A DNA stretch of 64,000 nt, taken from positions 514,951 through 578,950 of the forward strand of contig JAJVDF010000654.1 in the NCBI GenBank assembly GCA_022410635.1, written 5' to 3'. Shown here piece by piece: positions 53,550 through 63,800 of this stretch. Every line of letters starts with the position of its first letter. The first letter of the stretch is position 1. The translations under genes and the position numbers were made by a program. This DNA comes from Tretioscincus oriximinensis. Taxonomy: Eukaryota; Chordata; Lepidosauria; Squamata; Gymnophthalmidae. The notes beneath the pieces are model-generated. The model saw nothing but the letters and a program-made list of their open reading frames with translations, searched no databases and was not told the DNA's origin.

Positions 53550-54090
53550 TACCGAGCCCAATTCAAGGTACTAACATTGAGTTACAGGAGCCTAAACAGC
53601 TTGGGCCCAAAATATTTGAAGGAACAGTCCCACTTCCTTCAGTCGTTAAGGGGGTCTGGATACGAGGGAAGGCCTTCTCTGTGGTAGCTCCCAGGTTGTG
53701 AAATTCTCACCCCTCTGACACACATTGGCCCTGTCCCCACTGAGCCTTCTTCTTGGCTATATCTCAGAATAGGAATGTGCCATCTATATGCTAGTGTAGG
53801 CTATGGCAGGCCCCGAATGGCCTACACTGGCATGTGGATGACCAAGCTCTGTACCGAGATATAACCCAGAATAAGGCTCAGTGGGGACAGGGCCATTCAG
53901 ACATCTGGTGAAGACACATCTGGTGAAGACACATCTATTTACCCCCACTTCAGCTGAGTCCAAAATTCCCCTTGCATTGATGGCACTGTTCTATTTTAAT
54001 TCTTTTTATGTGGTTTTATTGCAATCCACCCTTAGACCTTTGCGTATAGGGTGGAATATAAATGTAAGTAAATAAATAAAAATAAATAAA
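53550..54090 (+). repeat. L2-like LINE 3' end, split by a fold-back
   Basis: TACCGAGCCCAATTCAAGGT ACTAACATTGAG, CTTGGGCCCAAAATATTTGA AGGA, resuming at ACATCTGGTGAAGACACATC and ending CCTTAGACCTTTGCGTATAG G with an (AAAT)n tail. Confidence 0.75.
53726..53895. mobile_element. Fold-back element, 170 bp
   Basis: TGGCCCTGTCCCCACTGAGC C and GGCTCAGTGGGGACAGGGCC A are inverse ends. The arms contain TATATCTCAGAATAGG / CCGAGATATAACCCAGAATA, and GCTAGTGTAGGC / GCCTACACTGGC at the loop. Confidence 0.88.
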
Positions 54091-54399
54091 TTGAGGTTTG
54101 CACCAGGTGACAGAGAACCTAACTGCAATCCTGCCTGTAAGTTACAATGAAATGCAAGCACTGAGTTGTGTCACACACGGGAAGGCAGTACAAAATTTGG
54201 CCTTCAAGTGCCCTGGGAAATTCTTCTAAACCCTAACAGTACGTTTTGCCTTGAAGAATTTACTGGGACAATGGAGAAATTGCTCTCATATTATATAGAA
54301 ATGGTAGCATTTGGTTAGCGTCATTTAGTGAATGCTACGTAATTCAGTGGCACTTATGCCAACCTATGCCTCATGCCCAAAGCTTTACCTCAGTTTTAA

Positions 54400-54705
54400 A
54401 AGAAGAAGAAGAACTGGGTTTTTATAACCTGCTTTTCTCACCTTTCAAAGAGACTCAAAGCAGCTCACAAGGGTATTTTGCCTGAAGGCTGACATTCTAT
54501 CTTCTCCACCAGGCTGCGGTGGTTCCTATGTATCTACTTGCAGTCAGTTGCAATTTCTTGTAATTCTTGCTTTCAAATAGCTGGGTTGGCTAGAGCTACA
54601 GGCTAGGAGAAGGTGCTCACCCCTCCCCATGTCCGACACAGGGCCTCCAATCCCCATCTCCCAAGTGAGAGACGGTTTCCTTAACTACTGAGCCATTATT
54701 GCAGT
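54400..54705 (-). repeat. tRNA-derived SINE (TTC family), inverted
   Basis: AGAAGAAGAAGAACTGGGTT TTTATAACC, TATGTATCTACTTGCAGTCA and GTTTCCTTAACTACTGAGCC A (inverted box A). Confidence 0.85.
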
Positions 54706-54709
54706 AGCT

Positions 54710-55428
54710 ATAATGCTTTCCCCTGGGGAACACTGTATCATGCTCATGCACAGGTTACTAAAAACAGTGATTGTGCAAATATGAATGGTGCACATTTGGC
54801 AATTCAGTGGCGTGTGCATGTGCAAATGGCAAATGTGCAGGGATTTGAAGCAGACAAAATTCCTAGATGTCCAGCCCCACACCCCGCTAATGGGTAAGGA
54901 GAGCACAAATTCTCAGCACTACTGCCTCTATCTTGTGGACAGTGGAATGATAATCAGGGTCACATGATGATAATTTACTGCGCTATGGAAGCATGCGTCT
55001 GCACACACCCCAAATGCATCCCATTCTCTGCCCAGTGTGCAAACAGCAATTGTTGAGTACTGGACCAGATCTGTAAATCATCTACCAACCGCTGCCTAGA
55101 TAACACAGCCAGCCCTTCTACTCTCATGAATAGAATGGCCAATATTTTCAGTCATCCACGTCTCATACGGTCCTAAACTCCCATTTTTATAAACTCTAAA
55201 CTCCATTTTCAAGAGCTCTTCGGACCTGCCTAGATAATCCTGCCCTTCCATGCCACAGCCCTGAAATAGAACACCCAAGACATTCGTGTATGAAATTAGT
55301 ATTCCATTATGTAATAAATGTACTTTTGGGGGACTGAGAGCGGTTGTTTATCTGAAGCCATGCAGTGCACCAACAGCATGAGCATAAATTATTTCAGCAA
55401 TAGTGGCCCTATAGGGTACGGAAACCAC
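54710..55428. other. Flank of the ENTR1-like gene
   Basis: No repeat recognised. Contains whatever 3' UTR the minus-strand gene has; no convincing minus-strand AATAAA was seen close to the stop. Confidence 0.35.
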
Positions 55429-56556
55429 CTATGTTTGCTCCTTTGCCTCCTCTTCTTCCTTTTCAACTTCGGACATCCTTCCAACAGATTTCAGGAGATC
55501 GGCAACAAGAACCAGGGTTTCCGCACCAAAGACCAGCTGATGGATGGTAGCATGCGCATGGGTGGTGACCTTCAAGAGGTTCTGCAGGGCAACATCGACG
55601 TGCTGCTTGACAGCTCCCATGTTGGTCGACTGACCTAAACGCAGATTTTCGTTCTCCACTTTATAGTAGGACAGCTCTGTTTGGAGAAAGGAGACTTCTT
55701 GCTTCATCTTCTCGAGGTCACTCTCCGCCTTCAAGGCCCTTTGAGTCATGCACTGGAGGTTTTGTTCTGCCTGCTGCACCAGAGCTTCCAAATCCTGGGT
55801 TTCCTTCTCTTCTTTGCTCACGGTGGCTTGCAAGGTCCTCTCGAGGTTCCTCACCATCTGCGTCTGGCTCTCCGAGAAGTTCTGCATCCTTTTGATTTTT
55901 CTCCTCAGCATGGAGTTCTCATCCTTGAGCTCTTGGTAGCTCAGCTGTGGGCACTCGTATTCCACATCTCCTATAGGTTCTTGGAGGGGAAAGTAGCTCT
56001 CTGTTGTCTTGCCATGAGATGTACACCCAATGCACGGTTCCTTCTCACTGCGTGACCATGATGAAAAAGCTTCCAGCCCCGGAAAAGCCGTTGAATTGAA
56101 ATTATACGTGTCACACGGGTTCATGTTGGTGACCCTGGACAGATGAATTTTGTCATAAGCAGAAGGTGGATATATTTCTCTCCAGTCATCATCATCTTCT
56201 GACAGTTGATCAGAAATGGCCGTTTCCTTGTATAATGGCTCTTGAAACTCCAGGCTCAAATCTAGAGGCTCGGGAGACACTGATACCTTTTCAAGACCAA
56301 GGTTTTGCCTGGCCATTTTCTTTCTATAATTCCTGGGTTTGGTTTCATGTTGTCTTGCATTACCACGGTTCTTGTTTTTATTCAAGCCTTTAGTTGAAAA
56401 TGGGGGTGCATCACTTGGGTTTTTCAGCTGGTTATCTCCAGAGCAGATGTGAGATTTGATGTGATCTGGAGAAGACGAGATGTGGTGGTAACAGGACTGG
56501 GCTTCTTCTTTCTCCTCCCTTGGGCCTCGAGTGTGTGAAATAAGTGGCCGTGGCAT
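55429..56556 (-). CDS. ENTR1 (SDCCAG3)-like protein, intronless
   Basis: An uninterrupted frame gives 375 residues from the first ATG (56556). It is open without an ATG up to 56658, and TGA at 56682-56680 closes it. Numbering the long frame (409 codons): a Ser/Pro/Lys-rich N-terminal half, an acidic patch SEDDDDW at 153-159 followed by YPPSAYDKIHLSRV, then SYQELKDENSMLRRKIKRMQ at 240-259. A coiled coil at about 241-345 contains FSESQTQMVRNLERTLQA and EALVQQAEQNLQ. The conserved C-terminal block is HVDVALQNLL / IHQLVFGAETLVLVADLLKS, with an acidic tail. These blocks match ENTR1 (endosome-associated trafficking regulator 1) in order and spacing. ENTR1 itself is encoded by many exons; this copy is one exon. 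The canonical N-terminus (Phe-rich NPFSF region) is not evident. The start codon is uncertain, as a short upstream exon is possible. No frame damage is seen. Confidence 0.85.
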   Translation of the reverse strand: MPRPLISHTRGPREEKEEAQSCYHHISSSPDHIKSHICSGDNQLKNPSDAPPFSTKGLNKNKNRGNARQHETKPRNYRKKMARQNLGLEKVSVSPEPLDLSLEFQEPLYKETAISDQLSEDDDDWREIYPPSAYDKIHLSRVTNMNPCDTYNFNSTAFPGLEAFSSWSRSEKEPCIGCTSHGKTTESYFPLQEPIGDVEYECPQLSYQELKDENSMLRRKIKRMQNFSESQTQMVRNLERTLQATVSKEEKETQDLEALVQQAEQNLQCMTQRALKAESDLEKMKQEVSFLQTELSYYKVENENLRLGQSTNMGAVKQHVDVALQNLLKVTTHAHATIHQLVFGAETLVLVADLLKSVGRMSEVEKEEEEAKEQT

Positions 56557-56689
56557 TTTGGGGGCAAAGTTGGTGTCTATGAGATTTGCATCCTTCCAAA
56601 GAGAGCACGGGGCCACGTCCCTTGCCTTCTCCAGGGGTTTGGCCAGCGCTCTCAACAAAAGTGCCCGTGGTTGCTGGCTTCAGCAGCAT

Positions 56690-57260
56690 TTAAGGATTTG
56701 CTGAAGCATCTGAATCTGTGATTTGATCTTGTGTGTCTCCTCAACAGTGGAGGGAGCAGAAGATGCTTGATTTGTGATGTCACCAGATGACTCGGAATTT
56801 CATTTTATGACTTAATAGGGTAGGGAGAGGCATACAGCTAGAACAGCATTGGCCTTATTTTCACTAGTGATACTGAAACAAAATGCCAAATAACAGGGTT
56901 TGAGCTCACAGCTGACATTGCAATCACATATCCACCCACCCCCAACCCCCCAGCCCCAGCCCCAATGGGGGTATTTGTGTCTTTTCACTCAGGAGGCCTC
57001 GCTGAGCATTGAAAGTGGCCTGCTGACAATCTACGGTAAGTTAAAGCATCAGCTGTGAGGTGGGCAAGAGGGGATGTAGCTCATAATTTTGTTTCGTGTC
57101 ATAGGCCCTCTCCAGATGACCTGTTGAAATCAAGAGTATTTTAAGATCCAGAATAACTCAACTGCCCTCAACTGTCCTCACCTTTCTGTGTTAACATAGC
57201 GAGGAGCTGATTTATTCCCACCCCATTGCCAGGCCAAGAACTCGTGTGCACATTAGTGCT
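56690..57260. other. 5' flank of the ENTR1-like gene
   Basis: No repeat or CpG island recognised. A minus-strand pyrimidine-rich acceptor-like stretch near 56740 (CCCTCCACTGTTGAG) is not convincing. Confidence 0.3.
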
Positions 57261-57264
57261 ACGA

Positions 57265-57560
57265 GTTTTCTGGGAGGAAATCTTGCAGTAGGTGCCTGAA
57301 AATCTCAAGGATTTGGGTGGTTCTGAATTTTGTGATGTCATGTCTGTGGGCGGAATTGGAAGCAATGTCATTTTGGGTGCCATTCCTGGAAGCAGGGACT
57401 GGAAGTGACATAATTGTGATATCACTTTCCCTCTCTCCCTGGGGTGCCCTTGCTGGAAGGAGATGACAGAAGTGACATCACAGTGNTATCTCTTGGCCCC
57501 GGTGCGTCCCTTGTACATTGCTGTATGAAAATTTGTGCTTTGTATGAGAGTGGAAAATCA
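57265..57560. repeat. CRE/ETS-motif dispersed repeat, copy 5
   Basis: TTGTGATGTCATGTCTGTGG GCGG, GGAAGTGACATAATTGTGAT ATCACTTTCC and CAGAAGTGACATCACAGTG, with the flank CCTTGTACATTGCTGTATG. Confidence 0.65.
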
Positions 57561-57564
57561 CACA

Positions 57565-58165
57565 AAACGTATCTCTTACAGTTCCTCCCCTCCCCTTATA
57601 TATCTGAGCTTCAGTGCGCATGTCCTGCCTTGAATGTTGGCTGAATTCTTGCCTTTTTCTTAAATCTTCAGTACACCAAAAAAAACCTTGTGCAGGAAAA
57701 TAGTAAATAATGCAAAAACCTTTGTGCAGGACAAAAAAATAAAATTCAATACAAATAAAACAAATAAATTTCAATTGATAAATATATGACATACAATACG
57801 TATTTTGTTATTATTCCTTGTAATTACTATTTGGAGTGTTAAATAATATTGTAATTTGTTTGTTTAGATGACTTTTCCTTCACAAAGGTTTTTAACATTT
57901 ACATTAATATTTTTATTTTTATTACTATATATATAATTTCCCCTTGGCATTGTATAGTATTGCTACCTTTTTATTATTTACAGTATGCAGACCTTATGAA
58001 GATATATATCGAGGTCGTATCATGTCAAGAACTATGACTAGTGTGCTATCTGATGTTGTTTTGAAAGTGGAACATATTGCTTTGGAAGTGACATATATTT
58101 ACTTTTGAGATATATCAGCATTTGCCTGGAGTGTTGACTTTCCTTCATACCATGAGATCCACTTT
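57565..58165. other. No recognised feature
   Basis: Very AT-rich unique sequence. Confidence 0.35.
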
Positions 58166-58169
58166 TCAT

Positions 58170-58470
58170 AAAAACATAAGAACATAAGAGGAGTCCTGCT
58201 GAATTGGGCTGGAGCCCATCTTGTCCAGCCTTCTGTCTCACACCAATTGCACCTGGGCAGTCTGGAACGGAAGAAGGCAAAATATGCACCTGTTCTCAAC
58301 GCCCTGCAAATGGCATTTTAGGAGGCAGTATTAAGATATCCATCATAGTAGCAGTTTATACCCTTGGTTTCCATGAACTTGTCCAATCCTGTCTTAAAGC
58401 TATCCAAGCTGCTAGCTACTACTACCGCTTCTGGAAGTAAATTCCAAAGGCCGGTGGCCCTCAAATGTTT
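58170..58470 (-). repeat. CR1 LINE 3' end, inverted
   Basis: AAAACATAAGAACATAAGAG GAGTCC, TGCACCTGGGCAGTCTGGAA CGG and CTTAAAGCTATCCAAGCTGC. Confidence 0.85.
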
Positions 58471-58474
58471 TGTT

Positions 58475-58860
58475 CTTTGATTCTTCATATACAGGACAGT
58501 GATGTATCTATCTAGGTATCTACCTCACCTGCGCGGATTCCTTGGGTGCGCAGCAATGCTGGCAGCTGCACATTCAGTGACGACACATTCATGCTGTGCA
58601 ACCAAGATTGTTATTTCCTTCAAGCTGATATTAAATTTAGGTGCTACGAAACTCTTGCAAGCACACAGTTCAAAATAAAGATTTAATTAATTATATTTGA
58701 ACCCTAGCTCCTCCCAAATTTAACTGCTTGANACTTGCTTTCTTATTGCTGAAATCCTTTTCTTTTAAACTGTGCTTTTCTAGGAATTTTTAATTAAAAA
58801 TTCCTCTGTGACCTTTGAAGTATGCTGTCTCCAGTTCTGCAAGCACCTAAACTGAAACTT
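58475..58860. other. No recognised feature
   Basis: Unique intergenic DNA. Confidence 0.35.
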
Positions 58861-58865
58861 GAAAA

Positions 58866-59055
58866 AGAAAGTCCAGCAAAGGAGCTAGCAGCACTTTGAG
58901 ACTAACTTGAGAAAAGTGGTTGGCATAAGCTTTCGTAGACAGGTCTACCTCTTCAGATGCTCATCTGAAGAAGTAGACCTGTCTACGAAAGCTTATGCCA
59001 ACNACTTTTCTCAAGTTAGTCTCAAAGTGCTGCTAGCTCCTTTGCTGGACTTTCT
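58866..59055. mobile_element. 190-bp near-perfect palindrome
   Basis: Arms of about 94 nt (58866-58959 and 58962-59055) pair around CT at 58960-58961, with very few mismatches and one N. The left arm begins AGAAAGTCCAGCAAAGGAGC, the right ends GCTCCTTTGCTGGACTTTCT. The stem includes TACGAAAGCTTATGCCAAC. It is followed by GCTAGACTAACACGGCTATT. Related short pieces lie at 13241 and 37665. Confidence 0.92.
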
Positions 59056-59198
59056 GCTAGACTAACACGGCTATTCCTCTGAAATTGAAAAAGAAAGCAA
59101 CTATTCTAGGACCTCCCACCAGAGACTTTTTAAAAGGGCAGGGTCNACTGTACACTACTGTACAAAAGCAACTAAATCCCACACTCACTAGGGGTGTA

Positions 59199-59966
59199 CA
59201 GGTGAAACCTCTTTATAACAAACCCCATTATAATAAAATTTGCAATGTAGTAACCAAATTAGAAAGTCCCATCAGAATACCATTGAGATCAATGTAAAAA
59301 TGCCCCCACTGTAACAAACCTTGTGGTAACAAATGTTTCAGTATAACAAACTGATTTCTGTGCCCCTGCCTGTTCTGCAAAACAAACAGAAACTGAATTG
59401 CAACAAACTGAAGTGCAAGAGGGGTGGGGCATTCAGTACACAGAAGATTTTTAAAGGGACAGCAAAGGTTTTTAAACTACCAATGAATGGAAGGATTAAA
59501 TTGTCAGAATACGACTGGGACAATGATTGGGTCCTGTGAAAAGTAAATCCATTTACTCTGGAGAGATGGTAGGGAAAGCAGTTTGCAAGGAAAGTCATTT
59601 TTNCGATGGTTTTTGACATTTGCAAGTGTTTTAAGACTGAAAGACTCTAGGTTGTCCCCAGTGAGTCCCATTCTGGGCTGTATCTCAGGATAGGAACCTG
59701 ACATTCACATGCTAGTGTAGACTATGGCAGGCCCCGAATAGGGCCTGCCATAGCGTATACTGGCATGTGGATGGCCAAGCTTTGTCCTGAGATACAACCC
59801 AGAATAAGGTTCAGTTGGAATTGAGTTAAAGAAATTTTTGCAATGGTTTCCGGCATTTAAAAGTGTGTTACTATGATAACTTATTTTGGTTTCAGTATAA
59901 CAAAGTTCCATTATAACATACACATTTATCTGGTCCCTTGGAATTCATTATAAAGTAGTTTCACCT
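59199..59966. mobile_element. pogo/Tigger-like non-autonomous DNA transposon
   Basis: Left end (TA)CAGGTGAAACCTCTTTATAA and right end TTATAAAGTAGTTTCACCTA(TA) are imperfect inverted repeats next to TA, as in Tc1/mariner-pogo elements. Internal TTATAACA/GTTATAA-rich sub-repeats. No transposase frame. It contains a nested fold-back at 59651-59822. Confidence 0.75.
59651..59822. mobile_element. Fold-back element nested in the pogo-like copy
   Basis: TGTCCCCAGTGAGTCCCATT CTGGGCTGTATCTCAG pairs with CTGAGATACAACCCAGAATA AGGTTCAGTTGG. The loop side GCAGGCCCCGAATAGGGCCT GCC is itself a dyad. Same family as 53726-53895. Confidence 0.82.
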
Positions 59967-60369
59967 ATAACTAAAACAGATTAAAAAAGAATTAATATAA
60001 TTTCTGAGGGCATGACAAAGATGGCAGCGAACAGTATAGTTTGGAATAACAGGGAAAAGTGCTATGAAATATCCTTTTCCTCAATGTGTTTTTTAAACCG
60101 AGATATACCTTTTCACTTTTCTTATACTAGGGTGGCATAAGTGCCATCAAATTGTGCAGCAATCCAGCCATTACAGAGCTTATCCACATATCATGTTAAA
60201 AACCACAATGGTGTTAAGTTCGAAAACAACCCAATTGCAAGCCCCAACATACGTACTTTCACTCTTTCGCAAACAAGCCATTAGAAAAAATATTTAAATC
60301 CATGTNGTACAGACAAGACAACTAACCAGGAAGTAGATTTCAGATCAAAATATTTCCTTANGGACAAGC

Positions 60370-61765
60370 ACTGTGCCAGTAGATTGGAGGGTAGCTAATG
60401 TAACACCAATCTTCAAAAAAGGATCTCGGTGTGATCCTGGAAATTATAGACCAATCAGTTTAACATTTGGTCCAGGTCAAGTGTTGGAAACCATAATTAA
60501 GGACAAAATTNTTAAACATATGGAGAAGAACTTACTGCTGAATGAAACTCAGTATGGCTTCTGCAAAGGCAAATCATGCTTTACAAAGTTGATAGAATTA
60601 TTTGAGTGTGCTAATAAACACATGGATAAAGGGGATCCAGTTGATATTGTCTATCTAGATTTTCAGAAGGCTTTTGATAAAGTCCCTTATCAAAGGCTCC
60701 TAAAATCCTTCACAGTCATGGAATAAGAGGATAGACCTTGTCCTGGATAGGAAACTGGCTAAAAGNTAGAAAACAGAGGGTAGTAGTGAATGGACAGTTC
60801 TAAAGGTGGAAAGAGATGAGAAGTGGAGTATCCCAGGGGTCTGTACTGGGATCTCTGCTTTTCAATACATTCATAAATGATGTGGATGCTGAGGTACATA
60901 GTGAAGTAGCCAAGTTCNCTGACGATTTCAGGGTAGTGAAAACTGAAAGTGATTGTAAGGAGCTCCAGAGTGATCTACTGATATTGGGTGAGTGGGCAAC
61001 AAAGTGGCAAATGCACTTCAANAAGCAAGTGCAAAGTCATGCACACTGGGGCAAAGAACCCCAATTACTTCTGCCAACAAATGGGAACCAAGCTCTCTGT
61101 GACAGAACAGGAAAAGGATCTTGGGGTATTCATGAACAGTTCAATGAAGGTGTCCCAGTGTGCCACAGCAGTAAAAAAGTAAATTCAATGTTAGTGATAA
61201 TTAGGAAAGGAATTGAAAACAAGTCAGCAAATGTTGTTTTGCCTCTTTATAAATCGGTGGTGAGGCCCCATTTGGAATACTGTGTTCAGTTCTGGTCACC
61301 ACATCTCACAAAGGAGAAGGTACAGAAAAGGGCAACAAGAATGATCAGGGGACAGGAGTACCTCCCTTAAGAAATCCAGCTGCAATGTCTGGGCCTCTTC
61401 GGCCTCAAAAGACAGCGTTTGAGTGGTCATCTGATTGAAGTGTGTAAAATCATGCATGGGATAGATAAGGTGAATAGAGAAAAAGTGTTTTCTCTATCAC
61501 TCTACCCTAGGACCAGGGGGCATCCCTTGAACCTGATGGGCTGCAGAGTGAGGACAGACAAGGAAAGTATTTTTTTCACCCAGAGGGTCATTGGCCTGTG
61601 GAATTTACTTCCAGGGGAGGTGGTGGTAGCTAGTAGCCTGGAAAGCTTTAAGAGAGGATTAGACACATTCATGGATACCAAGAATATAAACAGCTACTAG
61701 GATGGATGTCCTGATGCTNCCGCTGAGATGGAGCTACAGGCAGGATTCTTGAAATACCAGGGTGT
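60370..61765 (+). repeat. CR1 LINE reverse-transcriptase region and 3' end
   Basis: Plus frame 60373-60726 reads WRVANVTPIFKKGSRCDPGN YRPISLT and DIVYLDFQKAFDKVPYQRLL (RT domain). The frame then shifts, with GVSQGSVLGSLLFNTFINDV D and a damaged Y/F-x-DD box (KFXDD) around 60816-60920, then [17 protein letters not shown]. The 3' part ends about 61765. Frameshifts and Ns make it inactive. Confidence 0.88.
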
Positions 61766-62450
61766 CCAGGGCCATCGGGTCCAACCCCTGCTCAATGCAG
61801 AATTCACTAAACCATCCCTGATAGGTCTTTGAAGACTTTCAGCGAAGGTGAACTCACCACCTCCTGTGGTAACCTATTCCACTGGTTTATCACTCTTAAA
61901 AGTTTTTTCTGAAACCTAATCTAAATCTACTTCCATGCAGATTCCTCTCATTGTTTCTAGTCCTTCCAAGTGCCAACAAGAACAATGCTCTGTGGCAGCC
62001 CTTCAGGTATTTGTAGACCACTATCAGGTCTTCTCTCGGTCTTCTCTTTTGCAGACTGAACATCCTGAGATCTTTTAACCCTTCCTCATTGGACATGGTT
62101 TCCAGACTACCTACAGTATTTGTAACTCCTCTGAACCTGATCCAGTTTACCAATGTTCATTTTAAATTGTGGTGCCCAGGACTGAACACTCATTCCAAGT
62201 GTGGTCTGACCAAAGTACTAAAGAGGAATAATTATTTCACGCGATCGAGATTCTGTGATCCTCTTAATATATCCCCAAATTGCCTTTTTTGCAANTCCTT
62301 CACACTGTTATGTTTAGTCTGTGATCTACCAATGGTCCTTTTCACAAGTGCTACTGTTCAGACATGTTCCTCCTGGGCTGTTTTCATCTTTCCTGCTCAG
62401 GCGGAGGCTCTTGCATTTCTCCCTGCTAAAGACCATTCTGTTACCATCCC
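61765..62450 (-). repeat. CR1 3' region (second subfamily), inverted
   Basis: GGGCCATCGGGTCCAACCCC TGCTC, GGTAACCTATTCCACTGG, CTTCTCTTTTGCAGACTGAA CATCC and GTTTAGTCTGTGATCTACC. Lies tail-to-tail with the preceding plus-strand CR1. Confidence 0.85.
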
Positions 62451-62454
62451 GGAT

Positions 62455-63475
62455 ATGTATTGGAATAATTCATCCTGGTTGCTAAGAATGAATGACCATA
62501 GGTAGGTTTACTGATCTGTAGCCAGAACTTTGCTGATTAATAATGAGTCAGGATATATTCCAAAAACCATTCAGTAAACAGAAAAAAACAAATAGATGCC
62601 AAAACATGTGAGCTAAACCAGTTGGGCTCCACTTTGCTGAGCCAACATGACATACGAAGGGTAGAAAGAGGGGAACNTAACTGGATGTCTTTTTAAAAAT
62701 GCTTATAAATAGACCCAAATACATGCCAATTGTCTCCCATCTGTCCTCCTAAACATTAACTGACACATTTCTTTAGGCAACACATTTTTCTGCGGTGCTT
62801 AAATAGCAGTTTTATAAATACATTTTCTAATTGGTTTGCTTCAGGGTCAAAAGAGGGGTTCAGTGGCATTGCACCCACTTTGAGAGAGCAACAATAAAAG
62901 GGTGGGGGCAATATAAGCAGAACAGTAGGCATCACAGCATCTCCAGCGTGACTCACAGCTATTCATAGCTCCACGAAACCAGCTGCAACATCAGAGACAG
63001 AAAGGTTCTGCCCGTATTATTATTTCAATTACCATCTGAATTAAAAGTTTGAACCATGCTCAGCCTACATGTGGGGTGTGTGTCTATGTGTGTGAGAGAG
63101 CAAGGAGTAAATGCATAAAAGAAAGTAATGTGTAATCAAACCTGCAAGATGATAGACTTCACCTAAGAGCCAGAAAAAGATTTCAGTCCTTTGGCCTCGG
63201 CCAGTTTCTTCTACACCAAAAGAACGGAGACCTCAGTTAGTGGATGCTATACAACGTTTAAGACAATATGGCCACCTTATTATTTCCCAGCAGCTGGGGA
63301 TAAAAGTGTCATACGTGCTTATTTCTGGAATTGTTTGGGATAGAAATTGCAACTTATCGTGTTCGTTATTGCTTGAAGTTTGAATTTTCTCATTTTTGTT
63401 TCCTGTGGACTGCTGTTTGTTTTGATTAATCTGCATAGAAATCTATTATAAGTAATAAAAGGCATGCGGGAGAAT
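62455..63475. other. No recognised feature
   Basis: Unique sequence, no credible gene. Confidence 0.35.
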
Positions 63476-63479
63476 TCAA

Positions 63480-63800
63480 CATTCCAAGGTATAACGACCA
63501 ATGACAAGGCACCTTGCAGAGACCAATGACAGGGCTCGGAACTTTGGCACCCTCCAGAGACAGAGTCCAGGGTTAGACACTGGCTCAAAGACAGAAAACA
63601 GTCTGAGTGGAAAGACGTGAGAAGAAGAATACCCCAGGGTTCAGTATTGGGACCACTACTGGGAGAGGAAGATAAAGAAGAAAAAAGAAAGAAGAAAGGA
63701 AAAGGAAAGAAAGAAAGAATGAAACAATGAAGCATCAAATGAAATGGGGATGGGAGGGAGTAGGTAGGGGTATGGATGGGAGCAAGGGGGAAGAGCGGGG
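63480..63800. repeat. Repeat U2 with GGAA tract, copy 2
   Basis: ACATTCCAAGGTATAACGAC CAATGAC, GACAGGGCTCGGAACTTTGG, a short CR1-like piece (CCCCAGGGTTCAGTATTGGG), GGAAGATAAAGAAGAAAAAA purine, then GGATGGGAGGGAGTAGG. Confidence 0.65.

Noticed and set aside
55681..56055. 124-codon plus-strand frame opposite the ENTR1-like gene
   Set aside because: Antisense shadow; Leu/Phe-rich text opposite a coiled coil.
56432..56689. 85-codon ATG frame overlapping the 5' part of the ENTR1-like frame
   Set aside because: Different frame, no family similarity; the ENTR1-like blocks are all in the other frame.
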